This document shows positions 11,676-24,210 of a stretch of DNA of 64,000 nt, one piece after another. Position numbers and translations under genes: made by a program. Location of the stretch: contig NC_039358.1 in NCBI RefSeq assembly GCF_003573695.1, positions 151,890,920 to 151,954,919 of the forward strand, in the 5' to 3' direction. The notes under the pieces are model-generated. The model was given only the letters and a program-made list of their open reading frames with translations, made no database searches and was not told the DNA's origin. Positions within the stretch are counted from its first letter, which is position 1, and each line of letters begins with the position of its first letter. Origin of the DNA: Papaver somniferum. Taxonomy: Eukaryota; Streptophyta; Magnoliopsida; Ranunculales; Papaveraceae.

Positions 11676-13424
11676 TGAAAAGACGAGGGTACCCAATTAC
11701 ACCACAATCTTTTATTTTGATCACAACCTATACAAGACCCACTGTGTATAAATCTCTTGGAGATACAATCACTCAAGGAATATTTCAACACGATGTCCAC
11801 TTGATATAGGGTTAGTCTGAACTGGCCTAACTTGTGAATTAAATACCAAAGGAAAGTGGAGAAAACCAATACACTTTGTGTGATTGTCTATGGATATGGA
11901 ATCGAGACAATACAACAACAAAGTGATCACTTGATAAAAGGTATGGAAATAACCGAAACCAATGGGATCAATCTCAAGTGCCCTGTTAACGTACAAAGTC
12001 CAATTTACTTTAATTATAATAAAACAATTATAATGCGGAAACTAAAAGTAAATGGCACAGCGAGATTTTGTTAACGAGGAAACCGCAAATGCAGAAAAAC
12101 CTCGGGATCTTGTCCAGAATTGAATACTCTCAGGATTAAGCCGCTCTACAAAATCTAAACCAACTTCGTATAATTGAAACCAAGCAACTAAACCTATAGT
12201 TCACCTAGTTCCGTCTGTATCCATACGCCTCCAACTTGCAATAAGTCACGCACTTGGAGCAATTCCTTTGGTTCGTATTCCAAACAGTAAAGGAACAACA
12301 AATCTGTTCGGTAACAACTCTTTTCAACCAAGTGATATGATTTTGACAAAAGGCTCTCCCGTTTATCCCAATAAACTCCTTTGTCAGGTCCTTAGATCTA
12401 TCCAATAACAATTACGAATGTAATTGTCAAGATTTTTCAATCAATACTTTGAATCACAAAGAATTGTATTAATGCCGATCTACTCAACTAATCAATCAAA
12501 TCTATCACAAGGATAAACTGATTATAGTTGGATCATTTTCCAGCCGAAACAAGTACTGTTCACACCAAAGATTATGAACCCAAATATCTTCTTTTTCTTC
12601 AAATCTTCTTAGATCTTCAATAAACACCTGCACACAATCAACTTGAATCTCTTGTGATCGATCATACACAGAACGGAGTCTGTTAATAATGGATTATCAT
12701 AAGATGTTTTTAGAAATACAAACAGTCTAAAGATCCCCGTCGAAACTTCGATCTAGTTTGAGTGAATCTTATATCAGAAGAGAATATTCTCAAGCATAAA
12801 CAAACTAGGTGCAATCAAATTTCAACAATCGTTAGCCAATCAAATCAATTGAAAACTAATAATAAACTGCAATTATCTAGTTTCCCACCAACGGTACTAA
12901 TAGAGTTTCTCAATCCCTAAAGAAGTCTTTAAACCGAGCGACCGTAAGAGATTTCGCCTAACTAGGGTACTTTCCTCTCCAAATAGGCGGCTCCACCAGT
13001 AAAAACACAACTAGGTAGTTTTGCTGTCTCTGAGGATTAGTTTGCTTGAAATGCAAACTTCAATATTTATAGACCAATGAAGTTTGGACACCAAGGAATT
13101 TCCAAAAACGAATATTCTCAAAGATATGCAATAAACACCAAATCGGTTTTCATAATTCCTGGAAATGCTCTGTCCAATTAATGACTGAAATCTCAGTAGA
13201 AAATCTCCAACTAGTAAATGCACATTACTAATTTTTATTTTCTAAATATATGCATTTTAATTGCTGGAAATTAAAAGCATATAAAACTAAAAACCTTAAT
13301 TAAAAGATTCTCAATTTATTTCGATCCGGGATTCTCCTTTAGTTATTAAGGAATATCATTGAACAATAAAAGATAAGAGTTGTTGCACATGTTCAAAGTA
13401 TTTCGACATCTTTACTTTGTAAAT
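11676..13424 (-). repeat. 5' LTR of C1, first part
   Basis: It starts TGAAAAGACGAGGG beside the primer site and aligns with 2719-4470 up to the tttgtaaat block, where the gypsy element G1 begins. The remaining ~1.1 kb of this LTR is expected beyond the window end. A TATA box homologous to that at 4103 is at 13062-13073 on the minus strand. Confidence 0.85.
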
Positions 13425-13956
13425 TTTAGAGATCCGCAAGAACGTCAACGCTATTTGACCGGTCGAGAGATGATCAAGAGACGATTTAGCCGCCAATATA
13501 TAACTTGACTAATTAAATACGAACATTAAATAATATAAATTAATAAATAATAATTTGTCAAACAAATAGTACCATTAGATAGATCTCGAAAAGTTAGGCG
13601 AAATGGACTGCTAGAACGTGTTAATCGGATATCGGACGAGAAAGAAATCGCACTCGGAAGATGGAGCTGATAATTAGTCACCCGTCGTTAACCGGAATCG
13701 TTGACCTTGACGTTTGACCATTGACCTGAGTCAATGGTATTCTGACTGTATTAGGATAATTCTCTGTTTAAGCTTATTTAATTAGGAGATAAGGATTAGG
13801 GTTAATTAATTAGATATGATGTAAAAGTAGTGTAAAATAATTTATATTTATTTGAATTTGAATTTGGGATGTTTATCTGCTTCTTGTTCTTTTATTTGAT
13901 GAGAGTAGGAGCTGTTAGGATTTTGTTCTCTTCAGGGTGAGTCATACGGGTCTTAA
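13425..13956 (+). repeat. G1 5' LTR, segment 1
   Basis: It matches 59837-60310 closely (ttagagatccgcaagaac onward), except that the first G of TGTAGAG is T here. It contains four TTGAC motifs in 25 bases (13701-13725). It ends at CTTAA (13952-13956), the target site of G2. Confidence 0.85.
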
Positions 13957-15308
13957 TGTAAAGACCCTCAAACTCATCAACGCTATTTGACTGGTCTAGC
14001 GATGATCAAGATATGATTTAGTCGCTAATGACTCGATTAGTATGACCTGAACATTAATTAATAGGAATTAATATAACGACGATCTAGCTATGAAACTAGT
14101 ATCGTTAGATAGGTCTCGAAAAGTTATGCGGGATGGACTACTCGAACGTATCAATCGGATACCAGATGAAGAAGATTTTATCAGATTAGTATGAAGGGTG
14201 AGATTATCATTTTTCAGATAAACCGCTGGGCTGCCCTTATCCATTCTGCTGGGTGTACCAGTAATCAACTTTGATCTTATCCCAGATCTGGATCGAGAGA
14301 AGAATTCATTTTTCTTTTTTTCTCTTTTCTCTTCTTTCTTCTTCTTTGTTCTCTCTCCTTCTTTCTCTGTCGATTTCACTTTCATAGGATTGAGCTGAAA
14401 CTTGTTATGGACGATTCATGAGAAGATTGTAACTTGAAGAATGGAAGGAGTAGGTGATGTTTTCGTGGTTGATTGAGCACGGGAAGGAGAAGATAGAATT
14501 GCTTTTGTAAGTCGAAGTTAGGGTTTCTAAGTTTGATTAAGGGGTCGAGTGAAATTGAAGATGAAATCAAGAATTTCAAGATGGGTTTTGCATGTTCAAG
14601 ACATGGATGAGAAACTGGTGGATGAATTACAAGATCTAGTGAAGATTTGAAGAATCAATTAGGGTTTCTTCTGAAATTTTTTGAAGATGCGATTTGAGAA
14701 GATTAGGGTTTCGATGATGAATCAGAAATTAAGAAGAGTTCCTCCGAGGATGAATGAGAGTAATAAGGTTTTGGGTGGTGATGATTGAACTGATCTAGTT
14801 AATTGGATGGTGATGATTTTGTGATGAAGTCAAAGGAAAGAAGAAATCTGACTTCAATTGCCTAAGTGGGCCTGTTACAAGGTAATCGTTCTTTTAGGTT
14901 AATCTTATTAAGCTTTTCATTTTGATTGTTGGGTGTATGTTGTTAATGAAGCTAGTATTGAAATGATTATAGTTAGAATGGTGTTAAATTACAGGGAATT
15001 GTTGTTGTTGCTGGTGTTGAATAAGAGGTGTTGTTGTATGGGTTATATGATTGTCGATGGAATTGTGTTTGCAAGATGAGTATGGAATGAGGTTTTGGTT
15101 GTGGTCTTGATATATGCTAAGTTACAAGGAACTGTTGTTGGTGCTGGTGGTGTTGAATGAAGGAGTTGTTTGTTACAAGAAAAGGTGTAGTTCTGCTTAA
15201 GCATGTGTAGGATGTTTATGTCGCATCTTGATGGTGCATTAGGGGCAGAGGCCTATGCAATGGCCTTGGCCAGATTGCATTTAGTCTAGCTGACTAAACT
15301 TAGTGTTT

Positions 15309-15501
15309 TTGACTCAGTTAATCTGACTGAGTTAAATGTAATCTGACTCACCTGAATCAGTCATGTGGGCTGAGTTGACTCATCGAGTTTCCATACATTG
15401 ACCGATTTGACTCAGTTGATTATTTGACCAGAACCTTGACTTGACTATTGACGTGGACTGTTAGTTGACCTTGTTAGACTAGACATTGATTGTTGGTTGA
15501 C
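15309..15501 (+). promoter_or_regulatory. W-box-core (TTGAC) cluster in G2 LTR
   Basis: Ten TTGAC pentamers on one strand in 193 bases, starting at 15309, 15375, 15398, 15407, 15424, 15436, 15441, 15448, 15465 and 15497. TTGAC(C/T) is the core bound by WRKY factors. Whether this LTR responds to them is inference. Similar clusters occur in the G1 LTRs. Confidence 0.5.
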
Positions 15502-16212
15502 TCAGATGGACTAGGCCTTTAGCTAGTGTGCTTGTTTAGTGAATCTTGATTTTTTGAACTAGTTATCCTAAATTGATGTTTGGACCCATTATGGTCCGAA
15601 TTAGCCTTTGGCTTCTTCTACAAAGTTGTAGATAGTCATAAAACTTAGCTAATGAACTACAGAACCAACCTAATTGAATTAGTAAATGTTAGATGTACTA
15701 AAAATAGATGATAAAAAGGTGTAAAACCATAAACGGGCTTAGAACCATTAGTTAGATTTGTATGATTCTTGTGTGAGCCATTTTGGCTAGTTTCTTAGAC
15801 TTCTTGTGTGATTAACAGTTAGTTATTAACAACGATCGATTCAAAGGATGAACCAGTGGATCATGGATCTCGAGGTAGGCGTGGCTTGTCATCAAAAGAG
15901 GTGGGAAGTTACATTTAACTCTTTTGTATCATTGTTGTTTTCTTTTACAAAAGTTTACGTTTATCAAACTCATGCATCATTTGGTTGCGCTTTCCATGCA
16001 TTGTTTAATTTAAATTCCGACCGTTAGTTGGTTCATTTAATCTTTCCGATCGCTTGTTTTATTTCCGGAAGTTCTGTTAAATCTTTTAATCTTTCCATGG
16101 TTTGGAAAGGACCTGTAATGTTTAGCTTGTCATTATGATTTGTTGGGGAATGACGATTCTCATTTGTGGTATATAGGATACGCTCCTTCATTTATATTTT
16201 ATGCATTTCCGG

Positions 16213-16396
16213 GTGTGTAATTGTTACCCTAATTATCTAGGTATGTAATTGTCACCAATATTACGGGTGTGTACAATCACCCACAGACTATCTAGGTATG
16301 TAATTTTCAACAATATTACGGTGTGTAAATGTCACCAAAGAAATAATGGTTTGGTGCGTAATCGTCACCAATACCCCGGTGTGTAAATGTCACCAC
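16213..16396 (+). repeat. Short palindromic repeat array in G2 LTR
   Basis: Seven degenerate copies of a ~17-base unit like GGTGTGTAAATGTCACC, each with GGTG and CACC ends facing each other. Spacing is 22-35 bases. The homologous place in the G1 LTR (58056-58170) holds three copies of a different unit, GGTGTAGTATCCGTCGG. Confidence 0.65.
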
Positions 16397-16848
16397 AGAA
16401 ATAAAGAAGGAGTTAGTTCCATATACATGACTGTTTAATTCAGTGAGTTGGTTGTCTTTTAATGTTTGGGAAAACATGTATTGTTTTCCAAATCATGTCG
16501 ATGATTACTTAAAAGTTAGATGTTATTTCCATTGGGCACCCCTTTTAGGAATGATGTGCTCACCCGTTCCCACTTTCAGTTTCAGAGACAGATCCAGATG
16601 TGCACGTGGCGAAGAAAACCTCGAGGAGTTAGTTACGTTAGTTAGCTTCCGCTGTATTTATTTTGTGTTTATATTCTACTTGTAAATCAACACACTATTG
16701 AATATGTATCATTTGAGAGGAGTTCTTATATTTAATTCAGAGCGGGTTTAGATTTGGGTTAATCTTTGTTTTAGAACTTCTGAATTATTTCTTAAATAGA
16801 TGATTTAGATCCTTTGTGCCTCATTTTATAGTTAATCTTTTGGATTAG

Positions 16849-17691
16849 TGTTAGAGCACTGCTCGGTCGAACTTGCATGCGTTGCTATCTCAAGCATGTT
16901 TGTCAATGTTAGTGATCAAAACTATAAGTCTTGATTTCTAGTCTACTATTAGCTAAGTCTCGGACTAGGATAGAAGTGTATTTGATCCCAAGACTCCATG
17001 GAGACCATCATACAAAGACGAAGAACTAATCAAGAAACTGGTAGAACTTCATCGACTAAAAGGTATGTGGAGACTTGAACTTATCTATCACTCAAAAGTC
17101 TATCTACTCTATCTCCTATCTTGAGACAAAGATCGTTTTGCTATATAGACTTTGATTATACACATTTGCTATTTCGAGCCGAGTTTATCTCACTTATCTA
17201 TTTCTCGAAATATGTGTTGGTAAGCTTTTCGCTTTGGCCAAGTTCATCTTTACTAGTGACGAAAGTCATGTTGAGTTTCAATCACTTGAAAATGGCTTTG
17301 ACGAAAAATGATTTGTGAACAACAACTATATAACGTCCTCTAAGAATGTTTCAATGATTGAAACGAGAGTTTAGATTATATAACCATTGTTGGATATAAG
17401 CATTGTGTGATAACTCATACATGTATAAGTTCTTATTCCTTGAACAAAAGTTTGCGTACTTTGTTGATCAGGAAAATCGGAACATAGTCCGCGTACCAGT
17501 CCGCCTACTTAAGTTGGTTATTTTCTAAAAACGATTATTCGTGAACTTAAACTTATATAAACTAAGGAATGCAAGTTTGCAAACCGTGAGTATAAAGTTC
17601 ATGAACCGATTCGAGTGAATCAAATCGTTTTTGTTTCAATTGTGTCTATTATAAAGATCTAAGCAATTGAACAACTCTCTAACTAGTTCAT
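16849..17691 (+). repeat. C2 5' LTR, segment 1
   Basis: It matches 46640-47570 with a ~70-base deletion relative to that copy near 17500 (the GC-rich cgaacccagtccg minisatellite). It ends at TTCAT (17687-17691), the A1 target site. Confidence 0.9.
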
Positions 17692-19256
17692 TGATAAACA
17701 CTTAAATACTACTTTTTATACTCATATTTATATTAGTTAGGACTCATTATTTCGGCTAACAACATTATTTTAGTGCTTTTGTAGAAAATACACGTGAATT
17801 TGATCACGTGAATTTGATCACTGGGAAGAATAATAACTAAAATAGGAGTTTTTTCCGCAAAGTTCATTATTGCTGGAATTCACTGCACCAAAGATGGTGA
17901 AGATGAATATTCATTTCACTGCACCAAAGATGGTGAAGATGAATATTCATTTCACTGCATGTTACTATCGATCGCCAGTAAAGTGAAATGGAAGTGCAAA
18001 TGCGTGTGAACCATTACAGTACTGTGCACCTAAGGGTTATTACTCTTCAACCCATTTGAATGACACTTGGATCAGTGGGTATGTGTGCAGGGAGTACATT
18101 TAGTTCTCTTCTTATCATTTCAAGATAAAGAACCTGGAGAATACAGATGGTAAATGGATGTGATGAGGATTTCTACTGATAAAACAGGGAAGAAGAACCG
18201 GTGGTTCTCGGCATTAAATTGTGGGGTTTTTACATGGTTTGTTGTGGTCTGACCTTGGACGAGTTATTGCAGCAATCGGAGGAATGAGCTGTGGCCGAGA
18301 CTTAGCCGGACAAAATGGAAATGGAGATGGAGTTGTACTTCCGAGATCAAAAGCATCAACTCTTGAAACCTAAATATGAAGATGAAGTTAATTATTACAT
18401 GGCCTGCAACAGGGTCTCATGTTGTCTGTCTTTGAGAAATCATGCCATGGTGCTAGAAGACATGAGAACAGTTGGGTGTTGCGAAGTGCAGAGAAAAGAT
18501 TTGTGTGAGATTTTGCTAGCCATGAATGAGAGATGGAGTCGAATTTGCAGTTGATGATTTCAGCGAGATGGAGAATGGTATATGGGTTGGTTGTAAACTG
18601 AATTTGGTGCCGAGAAAACAACACTGAGTACTCACTTTGTCGCTGGTTTGTGGTGATAGACGGATGAGGTTCCGGTGTTGATTAGAGGTTATAAATGACT
18701 ATGAATGTGTGTTGTGGATGGATGTCGTGTTTGCAGGTGAAACAAATCTATAGAGGGAGCCAAAAATCAGCGAGAAACGGAGCTGCTCAGGCACCTAAAA
18801 CTGCCTACAAACTGTTCGTGAAAAGGGCTGATAGAGGAAAAGAAAAGGTTCCCTTTGTTAGCTGATTTGGGGAAGTTGCACGAGCTGTCGACTTGGTGGA
18901 GAATGTGATGCGGCAACTGGACGGACAGAAATTGTTTGCACTCGGATGTGAGCTGAAGTAATGGAGATGCATGTGTTGTAGTGGGAGGTGTCACTTCATC
19001 CAAGCAGTTGCTGTCGAATGGAGATGTGAATGAAGACAGATCAAGAGTTCTGAAATTGATGACAAAAAGAGAAGTTGATACTGAATTCTGGTGGCCGGTA
19101 TTTAGAAGGTCAGAGGAGAAATTGATGCTGTGGTCGGGTTTGGAAGGAGTCTGATTTTGGCATGGTGTTCGACTGGGCTTCGGTAGGTGCTGTATTGGAT
19201 TGGGCTTTTGGACAATTGTTGTATCGGTGCAAATTGGACTTTTGGTCAATACCTAC

Positions 19257-20736
19257 ATGTGAAAACTACTGAGAGACCCATTTTCTCTGATGTTTCTACT
19301 GTGAAACCCACGCTTCCAAAACTACAGGCGCGCACCTAAATTCTGGAAGAAAATTATTCTCAAACCCAAAATATATAAAATTTTGTTCTGTCTTTTCTTT
19401 TTTCTTCTTTTTCTTCTTTTTCTTCTTCTTCGTCTTTTTTTTCTTCTTCTTCTTCTCCACTATACTTAGATCTCAGAAAAAGGGAGAGATTCGATTGATT
19501 TCGAGAACAAATTCATGCCTAAATTCGATTGATCTCAACAGCAGTACCAAATCGTCTTCTCCTTCGAATTAACGACGAACCCTCTTACTACCGATTCTCT
19601 TCATTACAATTTCAATTCACTACTGTTATTAATGGTAGCAGCAAAAATCCCTAAATGGGTTTGTAGAACACGGTTTGCTCATCACAGATTTATGATCAAA
19701 ACTTGTTTTCAATGAAGATTTTGAAATGAATTTCAGATTTTTATGAAACTCTCAGCCGTGAATTGAGTTGGAGTAAGCAATACTGGATGAGTTGTGAAGA
19801 AGGTTTAATTGCAGATGATGGTGTAAATACATGAAAGAAGATGATGGTATAAATACATGATTTTGACCAAGAGACCCCGAATAACTGAAAGATAATGGTT
19901 TGCGTGTGAGTTAATGAAACATGAAAGAAGATGATGATGTGGTTATGACTGCATAACATGTCATTCAGTCGAGAAACTGTCTGCATAACATGTTATGCAT
20001 TCTTGAAAATGGATGCATAACCTGTTACGCATCTACAAAATTTGTTGCATAATTTGTTATGCAGTCCAGAAAACCTGCATAACCTGTTATGCGTCCGAAA
20101 ATATGGCTACATAATGCATTATGCATCGAGAAAATAGATACATAACCTGATATGCATCCGTAAATATGGATGCATACTGCATTATGCATCAATTTTTTTA
20201 TATGTACGGCTAAAATCAACCAAAAAAATGGTAATATAACTTGTTATAGATGCATAATTTTGTTATCCAAATGCATAATTTTTTATGCAGTGGAGAAAAT
20301 GGTTGCATAATTCGTTATGCGTCTGCAGAATGTGTTATGTATCGTTTTTGGTGACTGCATAATGGTTAAGTATCAAGTTTTCAAAAAATTTGCCTAAACT
20401 GAGGATCACCTCCGATTTTTTCGTTAAAAACAAAAATTTGATATTCTTGTTTGTACTCGTTGCGTAGCTCTTTTAAAAAGATTTCCAACGATATAAAATT
20501 TGTAAAATTCTAAGGCGCGGATTTTTAGATATGTTATGTCCAAGTTGCGCTGCCAATTATACCCCTGAAAAATTAGGCTGCGTAACGAGTTATGCCTGAA
20601 AAAATAGTATGCATAACCAGTTATGTATTGATTAATATAATAATTTCATATAATTATGGGTGTCACGGTATACAAAATTAATTGTGGGCCTGAGAATGAG
20701 AATATTATTTTTTTTGGGTCTCCCCCTAATTTCCCC
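19257..20736. mobile_element. 1.48-kb TIR-type insertion in A1 5' LTR
   Basis: Absent from the 3' LTR (empty site near 37443). It is flanked by TACCTAC direct repeats (19250-19256, 20737-20743). The ends are degenerate inverted repeats of about 55 bases: both read, inward, GAAAxxTA, then GAGACCCA, then CCCAC about 30 bases on. That suits a Mutator-like non-autonomous DNA transposon, though the TSD length is unclear. It contains a CTT-rich tract (19396-19460) and a palindrome array, and has no transposase. Confidence 0.6.
19950..20630. repeat. Array of TGCATAAC-GTTATGCA palindromes
   Basis: About 14 copies of an 18-base palindrome, the best being TGCATAACATGTTATGCA at 19982-19999. Others start at 20014, 20046, 20076, 20108, 20139, 20171, about 20250, 20270 and 20304, with two more near 20580 and 20611. 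The first eight are spaced 30-35 bases apart. Most variants keep the two arms complementary. Confidence 0.75.
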
Positions 20737-21445
20737 TACCTACTACTCTGGTCGAAAAGAAAAGGAGGAAGCTGGAGGCGGATTCAGAGCCGTGAAGTGG
20801 AGAAAACAAGGGTTTGGCTTTTTGATTTTCTTTTCTCCATGGTTTGTTAAATCGTATGTTTGAGTTTTAGATGGAAGTCAATTAATTGTTTAAACGCTAC
20901 GATCATATCTCTAATAATAATTTATTGACTAGTAATTTTTCTTCATATAACTTGGTGATTAATTGTTTATGTGGTTTTCTTGATTATTTATGCTTTTCAA
21001 TTGATATTTCGTGCTTGGGTTAATTTTGTTTGACGTAATATGCCTTAGGAATGATAGGTAATGCTCTAGAATCACTACCCATGAAGCGAAGGAAGTTACA
21101 GCGGAGAAACTATATTTTAAACTTTAACATACCATCTTCCGAGATATGAGATTGATTTCGAAATTGTCTTGATGTAATAAATAGAGATTAATAGAGATTT
21201 ATATGATTGGTGGAAATCGAAAACCCTAATAATCCATTCTCATTTTCTTTATTGTTAAGATTATTGATTATTTCATTTTGTCCCGAATTTCTAAAATATT
21301 GAATTTGATTAGTTGATTATTGATATTAATTAGTAGTGGTATTTGACACTCCTCGTGGGAACGACCTGCACTTGCCATTGTTCTACTAGTTAGACATTGT
21401 GCACTTGCAGTATATCTATTGTAGGTTTCTGAGCCTATCAAGTTT

Positions 21446-21463
21446 TTGGCGCCGCTGCCGGGG
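21446..21463 (+). promoter_or_regulatory. A1 primer binding site (tRNA-Asp type)
   Basis: TGGCGCCGCTGCCGGGGA, five bases after the LTR end. This is close to the TGGCGCCGTTGCCGGGGA site used by Athila-type elements. Confidence 0.85.
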
Positions 21464-22342
21464 AGTGGTTGAAAAATACTCTCTAGTTGATATCATTGTA
21501 TATAGTTTATTTTTATTTTAGTTTTAGTTTTTGTACATAATTTATTTTTCTTTAGATTTAGATTTTCTTTAGTTTCTTTTTACGTAGTTTGTTTGATTTT
21601 TTTAGGTACCTTAGTTTGAAGTGCTGCAATTGAAACCAGTAGCGGGCGAAAAGAAAGTATGCACTCGCAAACCTTTTGCAAGAACGACTTGGAAGATCCA
21701 TTATAGGTTTGCTTAGCTCATCTTGGGTATGATTTTGATGATGATAGTGTTATTAGTGAAGTCAATGCTTTGTTATACTCCACACCGCTGCTAGACACTA
21801 ATAAATGGAAGCCAAAACTAGAACCTCTAGTTTTTACCGAGTCTCGACTAGTTCCATTAGTTGACAAAGCTCTGACCTTGACCCTTAACAATGAAACCGT
21901 TGTAGATGATAATGGGCCAATTAGTCACGATATCATTGTTCCGTTGAGCCCTTGTTTTTCGGATCCACCGAGTGATTTTCTCAAAGCTTATGTGAATGTT
22001 CAACTTATTGATACCGGTGAATTTGAACCAATATCAGCCGCAGAAATTATTTCCTCATACTTAGAACCATATTTAGAGTGTACAATGACTGTTGAATTCT
22101 CTAAACAATCTTCACTCGTTATCCATGAATCATATTTACTTCAGATAACCACATATGATGGGGAAGGTTCAAATTATGTTATGAATAAGTCTGAGTTCAG
22201 TTTTTGCTCTCTGTTTTTTTCTTTTTTTTTGCTAAATCACAATTTTATTAATAATCAAGCAAAACTGAAGATATTACACAAAAGGGAAACAAAAGAAGAT
22301 ACAAAAATAAAAAATAGAAAATTACAACTGAAAATCAAGTAA

Positions 22343-22825
22343 CTAGCAGAATCTGTAGTACTTTCTTCCAACCATTTCAACTTGAGCCAGGGATGAAGGC
22401 TTCCCTTTTGTAACATTCACTACTCCCTGAGGAAGATTTGTCCCTTGTTTAGCAACCTCTATAGCAGAAAAATTTACTTCTTTATAGCATTGTTCATATA
22501 TAATCTCAGACATTTGATTCTTGACTTTCATCCATCTTGTCTGCAAACACCAAGGTATCTCACCTTTTATTGCATCTGCAATTACATTGGGGGAGTGCCA
22601 TCTGATGACAATCTTGGTACACCTTAATTTAACAGCCTACTCAACAGACCACATTACTGCAAGTGCATCAACAATATAGGTATTGGCAATTCCAGTGCCT
22701 CCAGAAACAGTCCCAATAACCTGACTATCATGAGATCTAGCAATAATTCCAAAACCAGACCTCCCTGGATTTCCCATTACATTACCAGCACAGTTAAAAA
22801 GCATAAAACCTTCATCAGGATTCAA
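22343..22825 (-). pseudogene. LINE ORF2 RNase H domain (broken)
   Basis: Two frames, 22825-22637 and 22546-22343, together match the plant LINE RNase H domain (RVT_3 type): GNPGRSGFGIIAR near the start, then IVIRWHSPNVIADAI in the joining stretch. The usual first catalytic Asp (DGA context) reads FNCAGN here, and the usual Glu in the AExLA context reads VDALA, so it would be inactive even without the frameshift. A terminal low-similarity tail runs to the stop at 22343. Confidence 0.75.
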
Positions 22826-23001
22826 CCAATATCATTCTTTAATAACTGTGTATTTCAATTTTCTTGGACCTAGGTTGAAAAAAATTAAGAATACTTGAAT
22901 CATAATCTTGCCCCCACCTTGTGCCATTCATTCTATAACCTCCATAAAAAACCAAACTCATGATTTTTCTCTTAAAGCCTTCCAGATTTGGAGTAATATT
23001 G

Positions 23002-23670
23002 TCATACATCAGTTTGTTTTTTTTGGAACCATAGTTCTCTCATAATTGCACATGATGCAGTCATCCAGACTTGCTTAACAATGGGACTTTTATGCTTTGC
23101 AGAATTAAGAATATCTGAGAAAGAAGTAGGTGCTTGGAACTGAAAAACAGATACTAACCATTGCCATATGCCTTTACTGAAGCTGCAATGCCAAAGAAGA
23201 TGCTCCATACTATCTTGATGTTGTTGGCATATATAGCATTTGGAAGAAAGAGAGTATCCTTTTGTGATAAGTTTTGGATCATCAATGTAAACCCCCTGTT
23301 GGATCTTCCATACATTACTAGCAATACTTGGATGTAAGAATTTTTTCCAAATATGAACAGACCAATGTACTTTTGGTTCTTTAGATCTAATTTTCTCAAT
23401 TACAGCAGATGTAGAGAAAATACCTTTTATATCACCATCCCATACAATCTTATCTTGAAGGCCACTTAATGGAGGTAATAACACTGGCAAGTAGCTCTGT
23501 AAACTGCTAGGAATCCTCCATTGACAATCAACCAGAATGTCACTTACTGTCATTCTTAAACTGTCTCTTATAGTATCAGTACAGTTCACATTATCAATTA
23601 AAGGTTTGTCACCAACCCAAGTATCAAACCATAAAGAGATTTTTTCACCATTACCAACATTCCACCTCAA
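23002..23670 (-). pseudogene. LINE ORF2 zf-RVT region
   Basis: 222 codons with WFDTWVGDKPL at the start and a zinc-binding block CYICQQHQDSMEHLLWHC near residue 160, typical of the zf-RVT domain after plant LINE RTs. Its first methionine is only a frame artefact; the true protein would be continuous with the RT thumb region upstream. Confidence 0.85.
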
Positions 23671-23727
23671 GTTTGATCTTAACTCTTTCCAATCCCATTT
23701 TAACCCTGGTCAAACTGTAGATAGCTT

Positions 23728-24210
23728 TCATTTATTACTCCATTGGCCATACTTATCTTTGTACTTGGCAGCAAAGAATTTTGAACAATCACTTTTTGAA
23801 ATTTTAAATCTCCACATCAGTTTCATTAAAAGAGCTTTATTGATAATTTTCATTCTTCTAATACCCAAACCTCCTTCAGTAAATGGAGCACACACCTTGC
23901 TCCAACCCAAAATTTCATACTTTCTACACTCACTATCTCCAGTCCATAAGAAGTTCCTTATTATTCTTTCACATATTTTAATTACTGAACTTGGCCATTT
24001 GTATACTGCCATATTATAAATTGGCACACTACACAGGACATATTTAATGAGAAGCAATCTATCATGAAAAGAAAGTGTTTTACCTTTCCAAGCAGCTAAA
24101 TAACCTTGTAGCAATTCCACCATTGGCCAAACAGTAGCAGATTTAACTCTTCCTGGCTTTAAAATGATTCCTAAGTATTTATCAGGAAATGAAGTAAGCT
24201 CCATTTGCAT
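23728..24210 (-). pseudogene. LINE ORF2 RT thumb/connection
   Basis: 160 codons: YLGIILKPGR, then WKGKTLSFHDRLLLIKYVL, then GGLGIRRMKIINKALLMKLMWR, the usual post-RT text of plant non-LTR elements. It is separated from the RT by a frameshift close to 24230 and from zf-RVT by another near 23700. Confidence 0.85.

Larger units (their letters stand above)
2719..13424 (-). mobile_element. C1: non-autonomous Ty1/copia element, visible part
   Basis: From right to left on the minus strand it has a 5' LTR (11676-13424, then interrupted by G1), an initiator-Met type primer site, a broken gag-like frame, about 2.3 kb of noncoding DNA, a set of polypurine tracts and a 3' LTR (2719-5625). Without the nested solo LTR the internal region is about 3.7 kb and holds no protease, integrase or RT, so it must borrow pol in trans. 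The many polypurine tracts and large gag resemble the Sirevirus lineage; that is an inference. Expected TSD is AAACT (2714-2718); its partner lies outside the window. Confidence 0.8.
13957..16848 (+). repeat. G2 LTR, main segment
   Basis: Noncoding. It has a purine/pyrimidine-rich stretch at 14305-14370, a TTGAC cluster at 15309-15501 and a short-repeat array at 16213-16396. Scattered small ORFs (for example minus strand 14068-14385) have no counterpart in the G1 LTR and are not supported as genes. Confidence 0.85.
17692..21440 (+). repeat. A1 5' LTR
   Basis: It aligns with 34977-38153. Differences private to this copy are a 17-base duplication near 17792 (cacgtgaatttgatc twice), a 39-base tandem duplication at about 17881-17957, and the 19257-20736 insertion. 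Small ORFs at 18315-18554 (+) and 18767-19249 (-) recur in the 3' LTR simply because LTRs are copies; I see no domain in them. Confidence 0.9.

Noticed and set aside
18315..19249. ORFs of 79 and 160 codons in the A1 5' LTR that recur in the 3' LTR (35750-35992, 36202-36720) as possible captured genes.
   Set aside because: Recurrence is explained by LTR duplication. Composition is ordinary and no domain is visible; the minus-strand frame in the 3' copy is changed by the MITE insertion.
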